A DNA stretch of 64,000 bases from Ralstonia pickettii (lineage in GTDB: Bacteria; Pseudomonadota; Gammaproteobacteria; Burkholderiales; Burkholderiaceae), in NCBI RefSeq assembly GCF_001699815.1, contig NZ_MCGB01000057.1, forward strand, positions 248,001 to 312,000. Direction: 5' to 3'. The notes below the pieces were generated by a model. That model worked only from the letters and a program-made list of their open reading frames with translations. It was not told where the DNA came from and searched no databases. Both the position numbers and the translations under genes were made by a program. This document shows positions 9,611 through 17,621 of the stretch, piece after piece (position 1 is the first letter of the stretch; each line of letters begins with the position of its first letter).

Positions 9611-10498
9611 TCATGTAGACCAGAGCCGCAGCGGACGGCCCGCTACGCCATGCATCGGTTCGCGCAGCGCCAGCCACGTCTGGGCCAACAAGGCACGTGC
9701 ATCTTCGGGCCGGCGTGCAAGCACGCGCAGCAACAAAACGTTTGGCAGGCCGGGCGCATCTTGCGTGAGGCAGGTGACGCCCGCGCGCAGGTCGTCGTTG
9801 TACGGCAGGTGCTCGGCCATCGATTCGGCCAGGGCTTCGGTGGCGCCCTCGCCCACGGCCCACAGCGTGCCGACAACGTGGAAGCCGGCCATGCCCGTCG
9901 TCGCATTCAGCACGGGCGATTGCGCGTCGAACGCGGCCGATTCAATCCACAGCGGCTGGCCGTTGCAGCGCAATGCGGTGCGCAAGACGATACGGCCTTC
10001 GGCCCACGATTCACCGGCGGCATGGCGGCCGAGCATGGTCGCGTCCCAACCGATGGCGGTGGCGCCCGGTGCCAGATCCAGCGTCAGGTCGATGATCGGG
10101 CAGGCCTGGTTGAAGACGATGTTCTCTTGTGGCACCCAGTCGAGCCGCGCGCCTGTCTCTGCCCGGATGGCAACGCGCTGCGTGGCCGTGCGGCCGAGCG
10201 ACTTGTACCACTTGGTGGCGCCGGGCGTGGTCAGCACGGCATGCGCGTCGGCACCGAGTTCGATGTTGATATCGAGCACATCGCCACCGGCAATGCCTGC
10301 GGGCGGATGCAGCATGACGGCATGGCACACGCCCTCGCCTTCCGGATACAGCGCCTTCTGCACCCGCAGCGGCCCCTGATGCCGGCACGTGGCCAGCACG
10401 GTGCGCTCACCGCGCCGTGCAAACGCCAGGCGCAGCGAGGCTTCCCAGGACGCGAACGAATCGGTCTGCGGCGGCACAGGAAAATCGGGATGGCGCAT
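9611..10498 (-). CDS. ureD: urease accessory protein UreD
   Basis: UreD (UreH) is the scaffold that binds apo-urease and, with UreF and UreG, channels nickel to the active site. Family marks are GGDVLDINIELGADAHAVLTTPG-type sequence with PGATKWYKSLGRTA after it, and LDWVPQENIVFNQA. I start at ATG 10498 (295 residues, beginning MRHPDFPVPP). An in-frame GTG at 10549 would add 17 residues. Neither has a clear ribosome site, so the start is uncertain. It is the first ure gene after urtE. Confidence 0.92.
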   Translation of the reverse strand: MRHPDFPVPPQTDSFASWEASLRLAFARRGERTVLATCRHQGPLRVQKALYPEGEGVCHAVMLHPPAGIAGGDVLDINIELGADAHAVLTTPGATKWYKSLGRTATQRVAIRAETGARLDWVPQENIVFNQACPIIDLTLDLAPGATAIGWDATMLGRHAAGESWAEGRIVLRTALRCNGQPLWIESAAFDAQSPVLNATTGMAGFHVVGTLWAVGEGATEALAESMAEHLPYNDDLRAGVTCLTQDAPGLPNVLLLRVLARRPEDARALLAQTWLALREPMHGVAGRPLRLWST

Positions 10499-10555
10499 CA
10501 GGAAGGCAGCACGGCGGCTAGGAATTTTCTCATCATAGCCAGATGCCACAGATTT

Positions 10556-10582
10556 GGCATTCGACTTTTTCCGTCGAATGCC
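10556..10582. other. 10-bp stem hairpin between urtE and ureD
   Basis: A perfect inverted repeat GGCATTCGAC/GTCGAATGCC (10556-10565, 10573-10582) with a seven-base loop lies between the urtE stop (10601) and ureD. In the direction of transcription no T run follows, so it may be an mRNA-processing or partial attenuation hairpin that sets urt and ure expression apart. Confidence 0.5.
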
Positions 10583-10600
10583 GGGGCATCAGCCGGGGCA

Positions 10601-11293
10601 TCAGACGGCCACCAGATCACGCACGCCATCGGCTTCCATATTGGCGCCGTCGCCCTGGGCGATGACCTCGCCGCGGCTCATGACGACATAGCGGTCGGCA
10701 ATGCTGCGCGCAAAGTCGTAGTACTGCTCGACCAGCAGCACCGACATGCCGAACTCATCGACAAGGCGCCGCAGCGTTCGGCCGATCTCCTGGATGATCG
10801 ACGGCTGGATGCCCTCGGTCGGCTCGTCCAGGATCAGCAGGCGCGGCTCGCTCATCAGCGCGCGGCCGATGGCAAGTTGCTGCTGCTGGCCGCCGGACAG
10901 ATCACCGCCGCGCCGGCCCTTCATCTCCTTGAGCACCGGAAACAGCTCGTAGATGAAATCGGGCACCTTGGACGGCGCACGCTTGGCGGCCGCACCAATC
11001 AGCAGGTTCTCTTCCACCGTCAGGCGCGGGAAGATCTCGCGGCCCTGCGGCACATAGGCGAGCCCCTGCGAGACACGCTCGTACGCGGGCAGTTTCTGGA
11101 TGGTGCGCCCTTCCCAATCGATCGCACCGCTGGCGGTGGGCACCACCCCCATCAAGCATTTGAGCAGCGTCGTCTTGCCCACGCCGTTACGGCCAAGCAG
11201 CGTGGTCAGCTTGCCCGTGGGGACGTCAAAGCTGACGTTGCGCAGGATGTGGCTGCCGCCGTAGAACTGGTTCAGTTGTTGGACCTGCAACAT
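10601..11293 (-). CDS. urtE: urea ABC transporter ATP-binding protein UrtE
   Basis: A 230-residue ABC ATPase of the LivF type, one of the two ATPases powering urea import. Walker A is GRNGVGKTTLLKCLMG, the signature is LSGGQQQQLAIGRAL and Walker B is LLILDEPTEGI. QLNQFYGGSHILRNVSFDVP at the start is typical of UrtE. It begins one base after the urtD stop and is the last urt gene. Confidence 0.95.
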   Translation of the reverse strand: MLQVQQLNQFYGGSHILRNVSFDVPTGKLTTLLGRNGVGKTTLLKCLMGVVPTASGAIDWEGRTIQKLPAYERVSQGLAYVPQGREIFPRLTVEENLLIGAAAKRAPSKVPDFIYELFPVLKEMKGRRGGDLSGGQQQQLAIGRALMSEPRLLILDEPTEGIQPSIIQEIGRTLRRLVDEFGMSVLLVEQYYDFARSIADRYVVMSRGEVIAQGDGANMEADGVRDLVAV

Positions 11294-11294
11294 A

Positions 11295-12146
11295 TCAACG
11301 CCCCAGATAGGATTCGATCACACGCTCATCGCGCTTGACGGCATCGAGCGCGCCTTCGGCCAAGACGCTGCCTTCGGCCAGCACAGTCACGCGTCCTTCT
11401 GCCCCTGCCAGCGCAGCGACGAACTCCATGTCGTGCTCCACGACCATGATGGAGCACGTGCCGCGCAGGCCATTGAGCAACGCTGCGAGCTGCATCGTTT
11501 CTTCGTCCGTCATGCCGGCAACGGGCTCATCGAGCAGCAGAAGTTGCGGTTGCTGCATCAGCAGCATGCCGATCTCCAGCCGCTGCTTCTGGCCGTGCGA
11601 GAGCAGCCCGGCGGGCCGATAGGCCTCCGCTTCCAGATGGATGCGACCGAGCGTTTCTTCGATGCGCTGGCGGCCGTCGTTCAGCAGGCGCGCGCGCAGC
11701 GAGACCCACCAGCGCTTGTCGGCTTTCATGGCCAGTTCCAGGTTTTCCCACACGGTGTGCTGCTCGAACACGGTCGGCTTCTGGAACTTGCGGCCGATGC
11801 CGATCTGCGCGATGCGCGGCTCGGTCAGGCGCAGCAGGTCGATGGTCTGGCCGAGGAAGACACGGCCGGTCACGTCGGCGTTGCGTGGCCCCGTCTTGCC
11901 AGTAATCACGTCCATCATCGTGGTCTTGCCCGCGCCGTTGGGCCCGATGATGCAGCGCAGTTCGCCGTGGTCGATCGACAGCGTGAGCGCGTTCAGTGCG
12001 CGAAAGCCGCCAAAGCGCACCGTCACATCTTCGAGATACAGGATGGCGCCGTGCGAGACGTCGATGGTGTCCGGCTCGACCAGATGGCCCATGCCGGTGG
12101 CGGTGCCGGTCTCCGCGCGGTCGGGGAGTTCGGTGAAGGTGCTCAT
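11295..12146 (-). CDS. urtD: urea ABC transporter ATP-binding protein UrtD
   Basis: A 283-residue LivG-type ABC ATPase. Walker A is GPNGAGKTTMMDVITG, the signature LSHGQKQRLEIGMLL and Walker B LLLLDEPVAGM. An N-terminal extension of about 35 residues precedes the ATPase fold, as is usual in UrtD. The start ATG overlaps the 3' end of urtC by four bases. Confidence 0.95.
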   Translation of the reverse strand: MSTFTELPDRAETGTATGMGHLVEPDTIDVSHGAILYLEDVTVRFGGFRALNALTLSIDHGELRCIIGPNGAGKTTMMDVITGKTGPRNADVTGRVFLGQTIDLLRLTEPRIAQIGIGRKFQKPTVFEQHTVWENLELAMKADKRWWVSLRARLLNDGRQRIEETLGRIHLEAEAYRPAGLLSHGQKQRLEIGMLLMQQPQLLLLDEPVAGMTDEETMQLAALLNGLRGTCSIMVVEHDMEFVAALAGAEGRVTVLAEGSVLAEGALDAVKRDERVIESYLGR

Positions 12147-13309
12147 GCGTGGTCTCCGGTGACGGTCGCGGTTTCATGCGCCTTGGCTTGCGTGGGCGTG
12201 CGCCGCTTCATCCGCAGCTTGCCCAGCAGCCCCAGCACGCCGTTCGGCAGATACAGCGTCACCAGCACAAAAATCGCACCGAGCACGAACAGCCAGTACT
12301 CCGGCACCCACGCCGTGAGCAACGTCTTGGCCCCGTTGACGAGGAACGCGCCGATGATCGGGCCGATCAACGTGCCGCGCCCGCCCACGGCCACCCACAC
12401 CGCCATCTCGATGGAATTGCCCGGGGACATCTCGCCCGGGTTGATGATGCCGACCTGCGGTACGTACAGCGCGCCCGCGATGCCGCACAGCACCGCCGAG
12501 AACGTCCAGACGAACAGCTTGTAGCCGAGCGGGTTGTAGCCGGAGAACATCACGCGCGCTTCGGCATCGCGGATGGCCGTGACCACGCGGCCGAACTTGG
12601 ACGTGACGATGGCGCGGCACGCAATGAACGCCAGCACCAGCGCGACGAACGTGGCTACGAAGAGCACGGTGCGCGTAGGCAACGCCGAGATCGGGAATCC
12701 GAGGATGCGCTTGAAATCGGTAAAGCCATTGTTGCCGCCAAAGCCAGTCTCGTTGCGGAAGAACAGCAGCATGGCCGCGTACGTCATCGCTTGCGTGATG
12801 ATCGACAGGTACACGCCCTTGACGCGTGAGCGGAAGGCGAAGAAGCCGAACAGCCACGCCAGCACGCCGGGCACCAGAATCACCAGCAGCATCGCCCACG
12901 CGAAGTGCTCGGTGCCGTGCCAGAACCAGGGCAGCTCTTTCCAGTCGAGGAAGACCATGAAGTCGGGCAGATCGCTCTTGTACACGCCCTCGCGTCCGAT
13001 GGAACGCATCAGGTACATGCCCATCGCGTAGCCGCCCAGCGCAAAGAACACGCCGTGGCCGAGGCTGAGGATGCCGCAGTAGCCCCACACCAGATCGAGC
13101 GCCAGCGCCGCCAGCGCGTAGCACATGATCTTGCCGATGAGCGTGAGCGCATACGCCGACAGATGCAGCGGGCTGCCTTCCGGCACGAGCAACGCGCACA
13201 CGGGCGCGCCAATACACACGATGAGCGACACCAGCACCAGCGCGGACCACCCGCGCCGCGACAGCAACGGCATGCGCGCCGGAATATCGAGTTTGAATTG
13301 AGTCGTCAT
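12143..13309 (-). CDS. urtC: urea ABC transporter permease UrtC
   Basis: A 388-residue LivM-type inner-membrane permease with about ten hydrophobic segments. Conserved stretches include CYALAALALDLVWGYCGILS, LGHGVFFALGGYAMGMYLM and GGRGTLIGPIIGAF. It pairs with UrtB to form the urea channel. It starts one base after the urtB stop. Confidence 0.95.
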   Translation of the reverse strand: MTTQFKLDIPARMPLLSRRGWSALVLVSLIVCIGAPVCALLVPEGSPLHLSAYALTLIGKIMCYALAALALDLVWGYCGILSLGHGVFFALGGYAMGMYLMRSIGREGVYKSDLPDFMVFLDWKELPWFWHGTEHFAWAMLLVILVPGVLAWLFGFFAFRSRVKGVYLSIITQAMTYAAMLLFFRNETGFGGNNGFTDFKRILGFPISALPTRTVLFVATFVALVLAFIACRAIVTSKFGRVVTAIRDAEARVMFSGYNPLGYKLFVWTFSAVLCGIAGALYVPQVGIINPGEMSPGNSIEMAVWVAVGGRGTLIGPIIGAFLVNGAKTLLTAWVPEYWLFVLGAIFVLVTLYLPNGVLGLLGKLRMKRRTPTQAKAHETATVTGDHA

Positions 13310-13310
13310 A

Positions 13311-14942
13311 TCAGGCCTCGGCGCTGCGGCCCTTGAGGGCGAACAGCCCCTGCGGACGCTTCTGGATGAACAGCACGATCAGCACCAGCACGATGATCTT
13401 CGCCAGCACCGCGCCGTAGAAAGGCTCGATGAACTTGTTGATGAGCCCGAGCCCGAACGCGCCGATGATCGTGCCGGCCAGCTGCCCCACTCCGCCCAGC
13501 ACCACGGCCATGAACGAATCGATGATGTAGCTCTGGCCAAGGTCCGGCCCGACGTTGCCGATCTGCGAGAGCGCACAGCCGCCCAGCCCGGCAATGCCCG
13601 CGCCGAACGCAAACGCGTAGCTGTCGACCTTCCACGTGCGCACGCCAACGCAGGCGGCCATCGTGCGGTTCTGCGTGGTGGCGCGCACGAACAGCCCCAG
13701 GCGCGTACGATTGAGCACCGCCCAGGCGATCGCCACCACAGCCAGCGCAAACAGCAGGATGACGAGCCGGTTGTACGGCAGGATCAGCCCGGGATACAGC
13801 GCAATGCCGCCGCTCATCCAGCTCGGGTTCGCCACCTCCACGTTCTGCGCACCGAAGATCGAGCGCACCGCCTGCATGAGCAGCAGGCTGATCCCGAAGG
13901 TGGCGAGCAGCGTTTCCAGCGGACGGCCGTACAGGTGACGCAGCACCAGCCGTTCCAGCGCAAAACCGACGATGGCCGCCGCCAGGAACGCGGCAGGCAG
14001 TGCTGCGGGCAGATACCAGTCGAATGCGCTGGGGAAGTAGGTGCGGAAGATGGTCTGCACCACGTAGGTGGCGTACGCACCGATCATCAGGAACTCACCG
14101 TGCGCCATGTTGATGACGCCGATGAGCCCGTAGGTGATGGCCAGCCCGAGCGCCGCCAGCAGCAGCACCGAACCGAGGCTCAGCCCCGCAAACAGGTTGC
14201 CGACCAGCTCGGCCTTGCGTTGCTGCGCGGCGAGGCCGTCGAGCGCCTGTTGGGCCGCGGCGCGCAGTTCATCGTCGGCGCCGCTGTCCTTGGCAAGCAA
14301 CGGGGCGATGCGCTGGCGCGTCTGCGGATTGGTATCGCCCGCAAGCAGCTTGAGCGCTTCGAGCTTCTCGGCATGCGTGCCGTCGTCCAGTGCCAGGTTG
14401 GCCCACAGCAGGTCGAGCTTGGCGCGCAGAGCAGTGTCAGTTTCGTGCTTGCGAGCGGCATCGACAATCGGCCGCGATGCTGTCTCGAGATGCGCCAGCA
14501 AGGTGTCGACCGCTTGTGCGCGCACGGCACGATCGGGCGATTGCAGCACGAAGCCGCTCGCCGCGCTGTCCACTTGGGCACGCAGGGCATTGTTCAGTGT
14601 GAGGGATTGCAGGTCGTCGGCCTTGACGGTGACGGGCTGGCCAGTGATTGCGTCCAGGTATTTCTCGCCGTCCTGACGCACCATGCCGACGGCGGGCGCG
14701 AAGAACAGCGCGTCATTCTGCAGAGCTTGCAGGATCGGCCCGGCTTGTTCAGCCGGGGCGGCGGTCAGCGCGTTGAGCGTCTTGACCTTAGCGTCGAAGT
14801 CGTCTTCGGCCAGCGGCTTGAGATCGGCCTGGGTCAGGGGTTGTCCGGCAGCCCACGCAGAGGTTTGGGGCATCGCAGCCAGACAGAAGGCGCACAGCAG
14901 TGCGGCAAGGGAATGAAACAACCAGCGGGACAAGCGCATCAT
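13311..14942 (-). CDS. urtB: urea ABC transporter permease UrtB with N-terminal periplasmic extension
   Basis: A 543-residue UrtB. The C-terminal ~290 residues are a LivH-type permease (YGLIGVINMAHGEFLMIGAY, FGAGIAGLGGCALSQIGNVG). The first ~240 residues are a signal peptide (SLAALLCAFCLAAMPQTSAWA) and an alpha-helical, HEAT-like domain rich in Ala, Leu and Gln, absent from amino-acid LivH proteins but common in proteobacterial UrtB. The extension should lie in the periplasm and its job is not known. Two hairpins separate the gene from urtA. Confidence 0.95.
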   Translation of the reverse strand: MMRLSRWLFHSLAALLCAFCLAAMPQTSAWAAGQPLTQADLKPLAEDDFDAKVKTLNALTAAPAEQAGPILQALQNDALFFAPAVGMVRQDGEKYLDAITGQPVTVKADDLQSLTLNNALRAQVDSAASGFVLQSPDRAVRAQAVDTLLAHLETASRPIVDAARKHETDTALRAKLDLLWANLALDDGTHAEKLEALKLLAGDTNPQTRQRIAPLLAKDSGADDELRAAAQQALDGLAAQQRKAELVGNLFAGLSLGSVLLLAALGLAITYGLIGVINMAHGEFLMIGAYATYVVQTIFRTYFPSAFDWYLPAALPAAFLAAAIVGFALERLVLRHLYGRPLETLLATFGISLLLMQAVRSIFGAQNVEVANPSWMSGGIALYPGLILPYNRLVILLFALAVVAIAWAVLNRTRLGLFVRATTQNRTMAACVGVRTWKVDSYAFAFGAGIAGLGGCALSQIGNVGPDLGQSYIIDSFMAVVLGGVGQLAGTIIGAFGLGLINKFIEPFYGAVLAKIIVLVLIVLFIQKRPQGLFALKGRSAEA

Positions 14943-14955
14943 GGCAATCCGATGC

Positions 14956-15037
14956 GTGGCGGCCGGTGTTGGGGCCGTCCGCCACGTCGTGCAGCGTCGT
15001 TCAAAGGACCGGCCGCGCTGTATGCGCCGCCGGTCCG
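14956..15037 (-). promoter_or_regulatory. tandem GC-rich hairpins between urtA and urtB
   Basis: Two stem-loops fill the 100-base urtA-urtB gap. The first after urtA pairs GGACCGGC with GCCGGTCC (15007-15014, 15030-15037) and continues through GCGC/GCGC around a five-base loop. The second pairs GTGGCGG with CCGCCAC (14956-14962, 14979-14985). Only three U residues follow the first. They probably protect urtA mRNA or partly terminate, giving more binding protein than permease. Confidence 0.55.
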
Positions 15038-15042
15038 CCTGA

Positions 15043-16299
15043 TTACTTCACTTCGTCAGGCTTGCCCTCGTTGCCCGAGATGTACGGGCTCCACGGCTTG
15101 GCGCGGATCACCGTCGGCGTCTTCCACACGACGTTGAACTGGCCGTCGCCACGCACCTCGCCGATCATGACCGGCTTGCTCAGGTGATGGTTGTTGTTCA
15201 TCACCAGCGTGAAGCCCGACGGTGCCTTGAACTGCTGGCCGTACATCGCCTTGCGGACCTTGTCCACGTCGGTCGAACCGGCTTTCTCGACAGCCTGCTT
15301 CCACATCATGATGCCGACGTAGGTGGCTTCCATCGGGTCGTTGGTGACGCGCTTGTCGCCGCCGGGCAGGTTGTTGGCCTTGACCCATGCAGCCCACTTC
15401 TTCTTGAAGTCGTCGTTGACCGGGTTCTTGACCGACATGAAGTAGTTCCATGCGGCCAGATGGCCCACCAGGGGCTTGGTGTCGATGCCGCGCAGTTCTT
15501 CTTCACCCACCGAGAAGGCCACCACCGGTACGTCCTTGGCCTTCAGGCCCGCGTTGCCGAGTTCCTTGTAGAACGGCACGTTAGAGTCGCCGTTGATGGT
15601 CGACACCACGGCCGTCTTGCCGCCCTGCGCGAACTTCTTGATGTTGGCGACAATGGTCTGATAGTCGGAGTGGCCGAACGGCGTGTAGACCTCTTCGATG
15701 TCGCTGTCCTTCACGCCCTTGCTGTGCAGGAACGCACGCAGGATCTTGTTGGTCGTGCGCGGGTAGACGTAATCGGTACCGAGCAGGAAGAAGCGCTTGG
15801 CGCCGCCGCCTTCCTTGCTCATCAGGTATTCCACGGCCGGAATGGCCTGCTGGTTGGGTGCCGCGCCGGTGTAGAAGACGTTCTTCGACATCTCTTCGCC
15901 TTCGTACTGCACCGGGTAGAACAGCAGGCCATTCAGCTCTTCATAGACCGGCAGCACCGACTTGCGCGACACCGACGTCCAGCAGCCGAACGTCACCGCC
16001 ACCTTGTCCTGCGTCAGCAGCCCGCGCGCCTTCTCGGCAAACAGCGGCCAGTTCGATGCCGGATCCACCACCACCGGTTCCAGCTTGCGGCCCAGTACGC
16101 CGCCGCTCTTGTTGATCTCGTCGATCGTCATCAGCGCGACGTCTTTCAGCGACGTCTCGGAGATGGCCATCGTGCCCGACAGCGAATGCAGGACGCCGAC
16201 CTTGATCGGTTCTTTTGCCTGAGCAAACGCGAGGCTTGACACGGACAACAGCGTTGCGGCGGCGACGGCAGACAGCTTCAACAGCTCACGACGTTTCAT
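15043..16299 (-). CDS. urtA: urea ABC transporter substrate-binding protein UrtA
   Basis: A 418-residue periplasmic binding protein of the type-1 fold. It has an N-terminal signal peptide (LLKLSAVAAATLLSVSSLAF-AQA), then KEPIKVGVLHSLSGTMAISE and TFGCWTSVSRKSVLPVYEEL, the hallmark of urea/amide-binding UrtA rather than amino-acid LivJ. It captures urea for UrtBCDE. It is the first gene of the urt-ure cluster and has a sigma-54 promoter upstream. A ribosome site AAGGAG lies seven bases before the ATG. Confidence 0.96.
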   Translation of the reverse strand: MKRRELLKLSAVAAATLLSVSSLAFAQAKEPIKVGVLHSLSGTMAISETSLKDVALMTIDEINKSGGVLGRKLEPVVVDPASNWPLFAEKARGLLTQDKVAVTFGCWTSVSRKSVLPVYEELNGLLFYPVQYEGEEMSKNVFYTGAAPNQQAIPAVEYLMSKEGGGAKRFFLLGTDYVYPRTTNKILRAFLHSKGVKDSDIEEVYTPFGHSDYQTIVANIKKFAQGGKTAVVSTINGDSNVPFYKELGNAGLKAKDVPVVAFSVGEEELRGIDTKPLVGHLAAWNYFMSVKNPVNDDFKKKWAAWVKANNLPGGDKRVTNDPMEATYVGIMMWKQAVEKAGSTDVDKVRKAMYGQQFKAPSGFTLVMNNNHHLSKPVMIGEVRGDGQFNVVWKTPTVIRAKPWSPYISGNEGKPDEVK

Positions 16300-16350
16300 T
16301 GCGGCTCCTTGGGTTTATTGGTGGCGAGAACGACTCCCGGGGCCCAAAAG

Positions 16351-16366
16351 TGCAACTACCGTGCCA
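16351..16366 (-). promoter_or_regulatory. sigma-54 (RpoN) promoter of the urt-ure cluster
   Basis: On the minus strand the sequence is TGGCACGGTAGTTGCA, a full match to the -24/-12 consensus TGGCACG-N4-TTGCA. It points towards urtA, with transcription expected to start near 16339, about 40 bases before the urtA ATG. RpoN promoters need an enhancer-binding activator; an NtrC-like dyad lies just upstream. Confidence 0.85.
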
Positions 16367-16395
16367 TCGCATTTGGCTCATTCGAAGGGAAATAC

Positions 16396-16410
16396 GCGCC
16401 AAAACGGTGC
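16396..16410. promoter_or_regulatory. NtrC-like enhancer dyad upstream of urtA
   Basis: GCGCC-AAAAC-GGTGC closely matches the NtrC site GCACC-N5-GGTGC (one base off in the left arm). Its centre is about 63 bases upstream of the expected start. A weaker second candidate, GCGCC-AACTC-TGCGC (16418-16432), lies 22 bases further, two helical turns away. Activator identity is inferred from motif only. Confidence 0.6.
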
Positions 16411-16510
16411 TGGAACCGCGCCAACTCTGCGCATCTGTTCGTCGGAATGCGCCCGCTTGGGGCGCAGGAAGACAAGCACAAGACAAGCGGAGCGCAAGGA
16501 CGGGCGATAC

Positions 16511-16538
16511 AAAAAGAAAGGCCGGCATCGCGCCGGCC
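16511..16538 (-). terminator. terminator after the MaoC gene
   Basis: On the minus strand GGCCGGC/GCCGGCC (16532-16538, 16520-16526, loop of five) is followed by TTTCTTTTT (16519-16511). It ends the acyl-CoA dehydrogenase/MaoC transcript and insulates the urtA promoter region. Confidence 0.85.
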
Positions 16539-16562
16539 TCGGGAACTTGAAAAAAGCCAGAC

Positions 16563-17042
16563 TCAGGAATAGCGGCGCGAAATCGATTCGGCGACACACA
16601 CCGGGCGCTCCTGCCCCTCGCGCTCGATGGTGACGGCCCAGGTCATCTGCGCGCCGGTCAACGTGGGTGCATTCGGCAACGGCGGCAGCGCTTCCATCTC
16701 CAACAGCTTGACTCGCGCGCGTACACGGCTGCCCACCGGCACGGGCGCCGTAAAGCGAACCTTGTTCAGGCCGTAGTTCACGCCCATTTTCACGTCGGAC
16801 ATCTCGATCGCGTTGGCCATCAGCATCGGCAGCAGCGACAGCGTCAGAAAACCGTGTGCCACCGGTGCGCCAAACGGCGACTCGCGCCTGGCGCGCTCCA
16901 CGTCCACGTGAATCCACTGGTGATCGCCCGTGGCCTCGGCAAAGAGGTTCACCTGTTGCTGCGTGATCTCGGTCCAGTCACTCACGGCAACTTCCTGGCC
17001 GATCAAACCTTTCAGCTCGTCGAGCGATTCGATGATGCGCAT
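16563..17042 (-). CDS. MaoC-like enoyl-CoA hydratase
   Basis: A 159-residue single-hotdog MaoC/R-hydratase. The catalytic segment FAEATGDHQWIHVDVERAR holds the Asp and His that add water across an enoyl-CoA double bond, followed by SPFGAPVAHGFLTLSLLP. The ATG at 17042 has AAGGAG upstream. It is the last gene of a run with another MaoC protein and two acyl-CoA dehydrogenases, so it probably hydrates the product of that dehydrogenase pair. Confidence 0.9.
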   Translation of the reverse strand: MRIIESLDELKGLIGQEVAVSDWTEITQQQVNLFAEATGDHQWIHVDVERARRESPFGAPVAHGFLTLSLLPMLMANAIEMSDVKMGVNYGLNKVRFTAPVPVGSRVRARVKLLEMEALPPLPNAPTLTGAQMTWAVTIEREGQERPVCVAESISRRYS

Positions 17043-17079
17043 CTGCGTTGTCTCCTTGTTGTGATGCGATGACGTGTCA

Positions 17080-17565
17080 TCAAGCCTTCGGGCGGCGGCC
17101 AAACAAGCCCATGCCCGTGACCGTGCACACAAGTTCTCCGCGCTGGTTGCGAGCCTCCCAGCGGTTGACGGCCACGCCGCGGTCCGGCTTTGACTGCGAC
17201 GGACGCACTTCCATGCAGGTGCTCGACACCGACAGCGTATCGCCCGGATACACCGGCTTCATCCAGCGGATTTCATCCACGCCTGGGGAACCCATGCTGG
17301 CTGCCTTGCCGAGGAAGCCGGTGACCATCAGCCGCATCATGATCGAGCAGGTCATCCAGCCGCTCGAAATAATGCCGCCGTAGATGCTGTGCTTGGCGGC
17401 CTCTGCATCGATGTGGAATGGCTGCGGATCGTACTGCCGCGCGAAGGTCAGAATCTCGTCTTCGGTGACGGTGTAGGAACCCATCTGCAGCGTGCGCCCG
17501 ACTTCAAAATCGTCGAAGTAGAACTCGTACGATCGTGTGGCCTCTGCCCTTTCGTTCTCTGCCAT
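17080..17565 (-). CDS. MaoC family dehydratase
   Basis: A 161-residue hotdog protein with [20 protein letters not shown], the MaoC hydratase motif with Asp and His, and [21 protein letters not shown] 17565 follows GGAGGAG. It is distinct in sequence from the neighbouring MaoC protein; adjacent single-domain MaoC genes sometimes encode heterodimeric hydratases for bulky acyl-CoAs. Heterodimer formation here is inference. Confidence 0.88.
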   Translation of the reverse strand: MAENERAEATRSYEFYFDDFEVGRTLQMGSYTVTEDEILTFARQYDPQPFHIDAEAAKHSIYGGIISSGWMTCSIMMRLMVTGFLGKAASMGSPGVDEIRWMKPVYPGDTLSVSSTCMEVRPSQSKPDRGVAVNRWEARNQRGELVCTVTGMGLFGRRPKA

Positions 17566-17584
17566 GTCGTCTCCTCCAAATGAC

Positions 17585-17610
17585 AACGCCCCGCACGAAT
17601 GCGGGGCGTT
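17585..17610. other. 10-bp stem hairpin between acyl-CoA dehydrogenase and MaoC genes
   Basis: AACGCCCCGC/GCGGGGCGTT (17585-17594, 17601-17610) with loop acgaat, directly after the dehydrogenase stop codon. Neither strand has a good T run, so it is more likely an mRNA-stabilising or partial-termination hairpin than a full terminator. Confidence 0.5.
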
Positions 17611-17621
17611 CAGGTTTGCCG

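Noticed and set aside
17585-17610. Rho-independent terminator after the PimD-like gene
   Set aside because: The stem is strong but no T run follows on either strand and the next gene has its own ribosome site just behind, so I call it a hairpin only.
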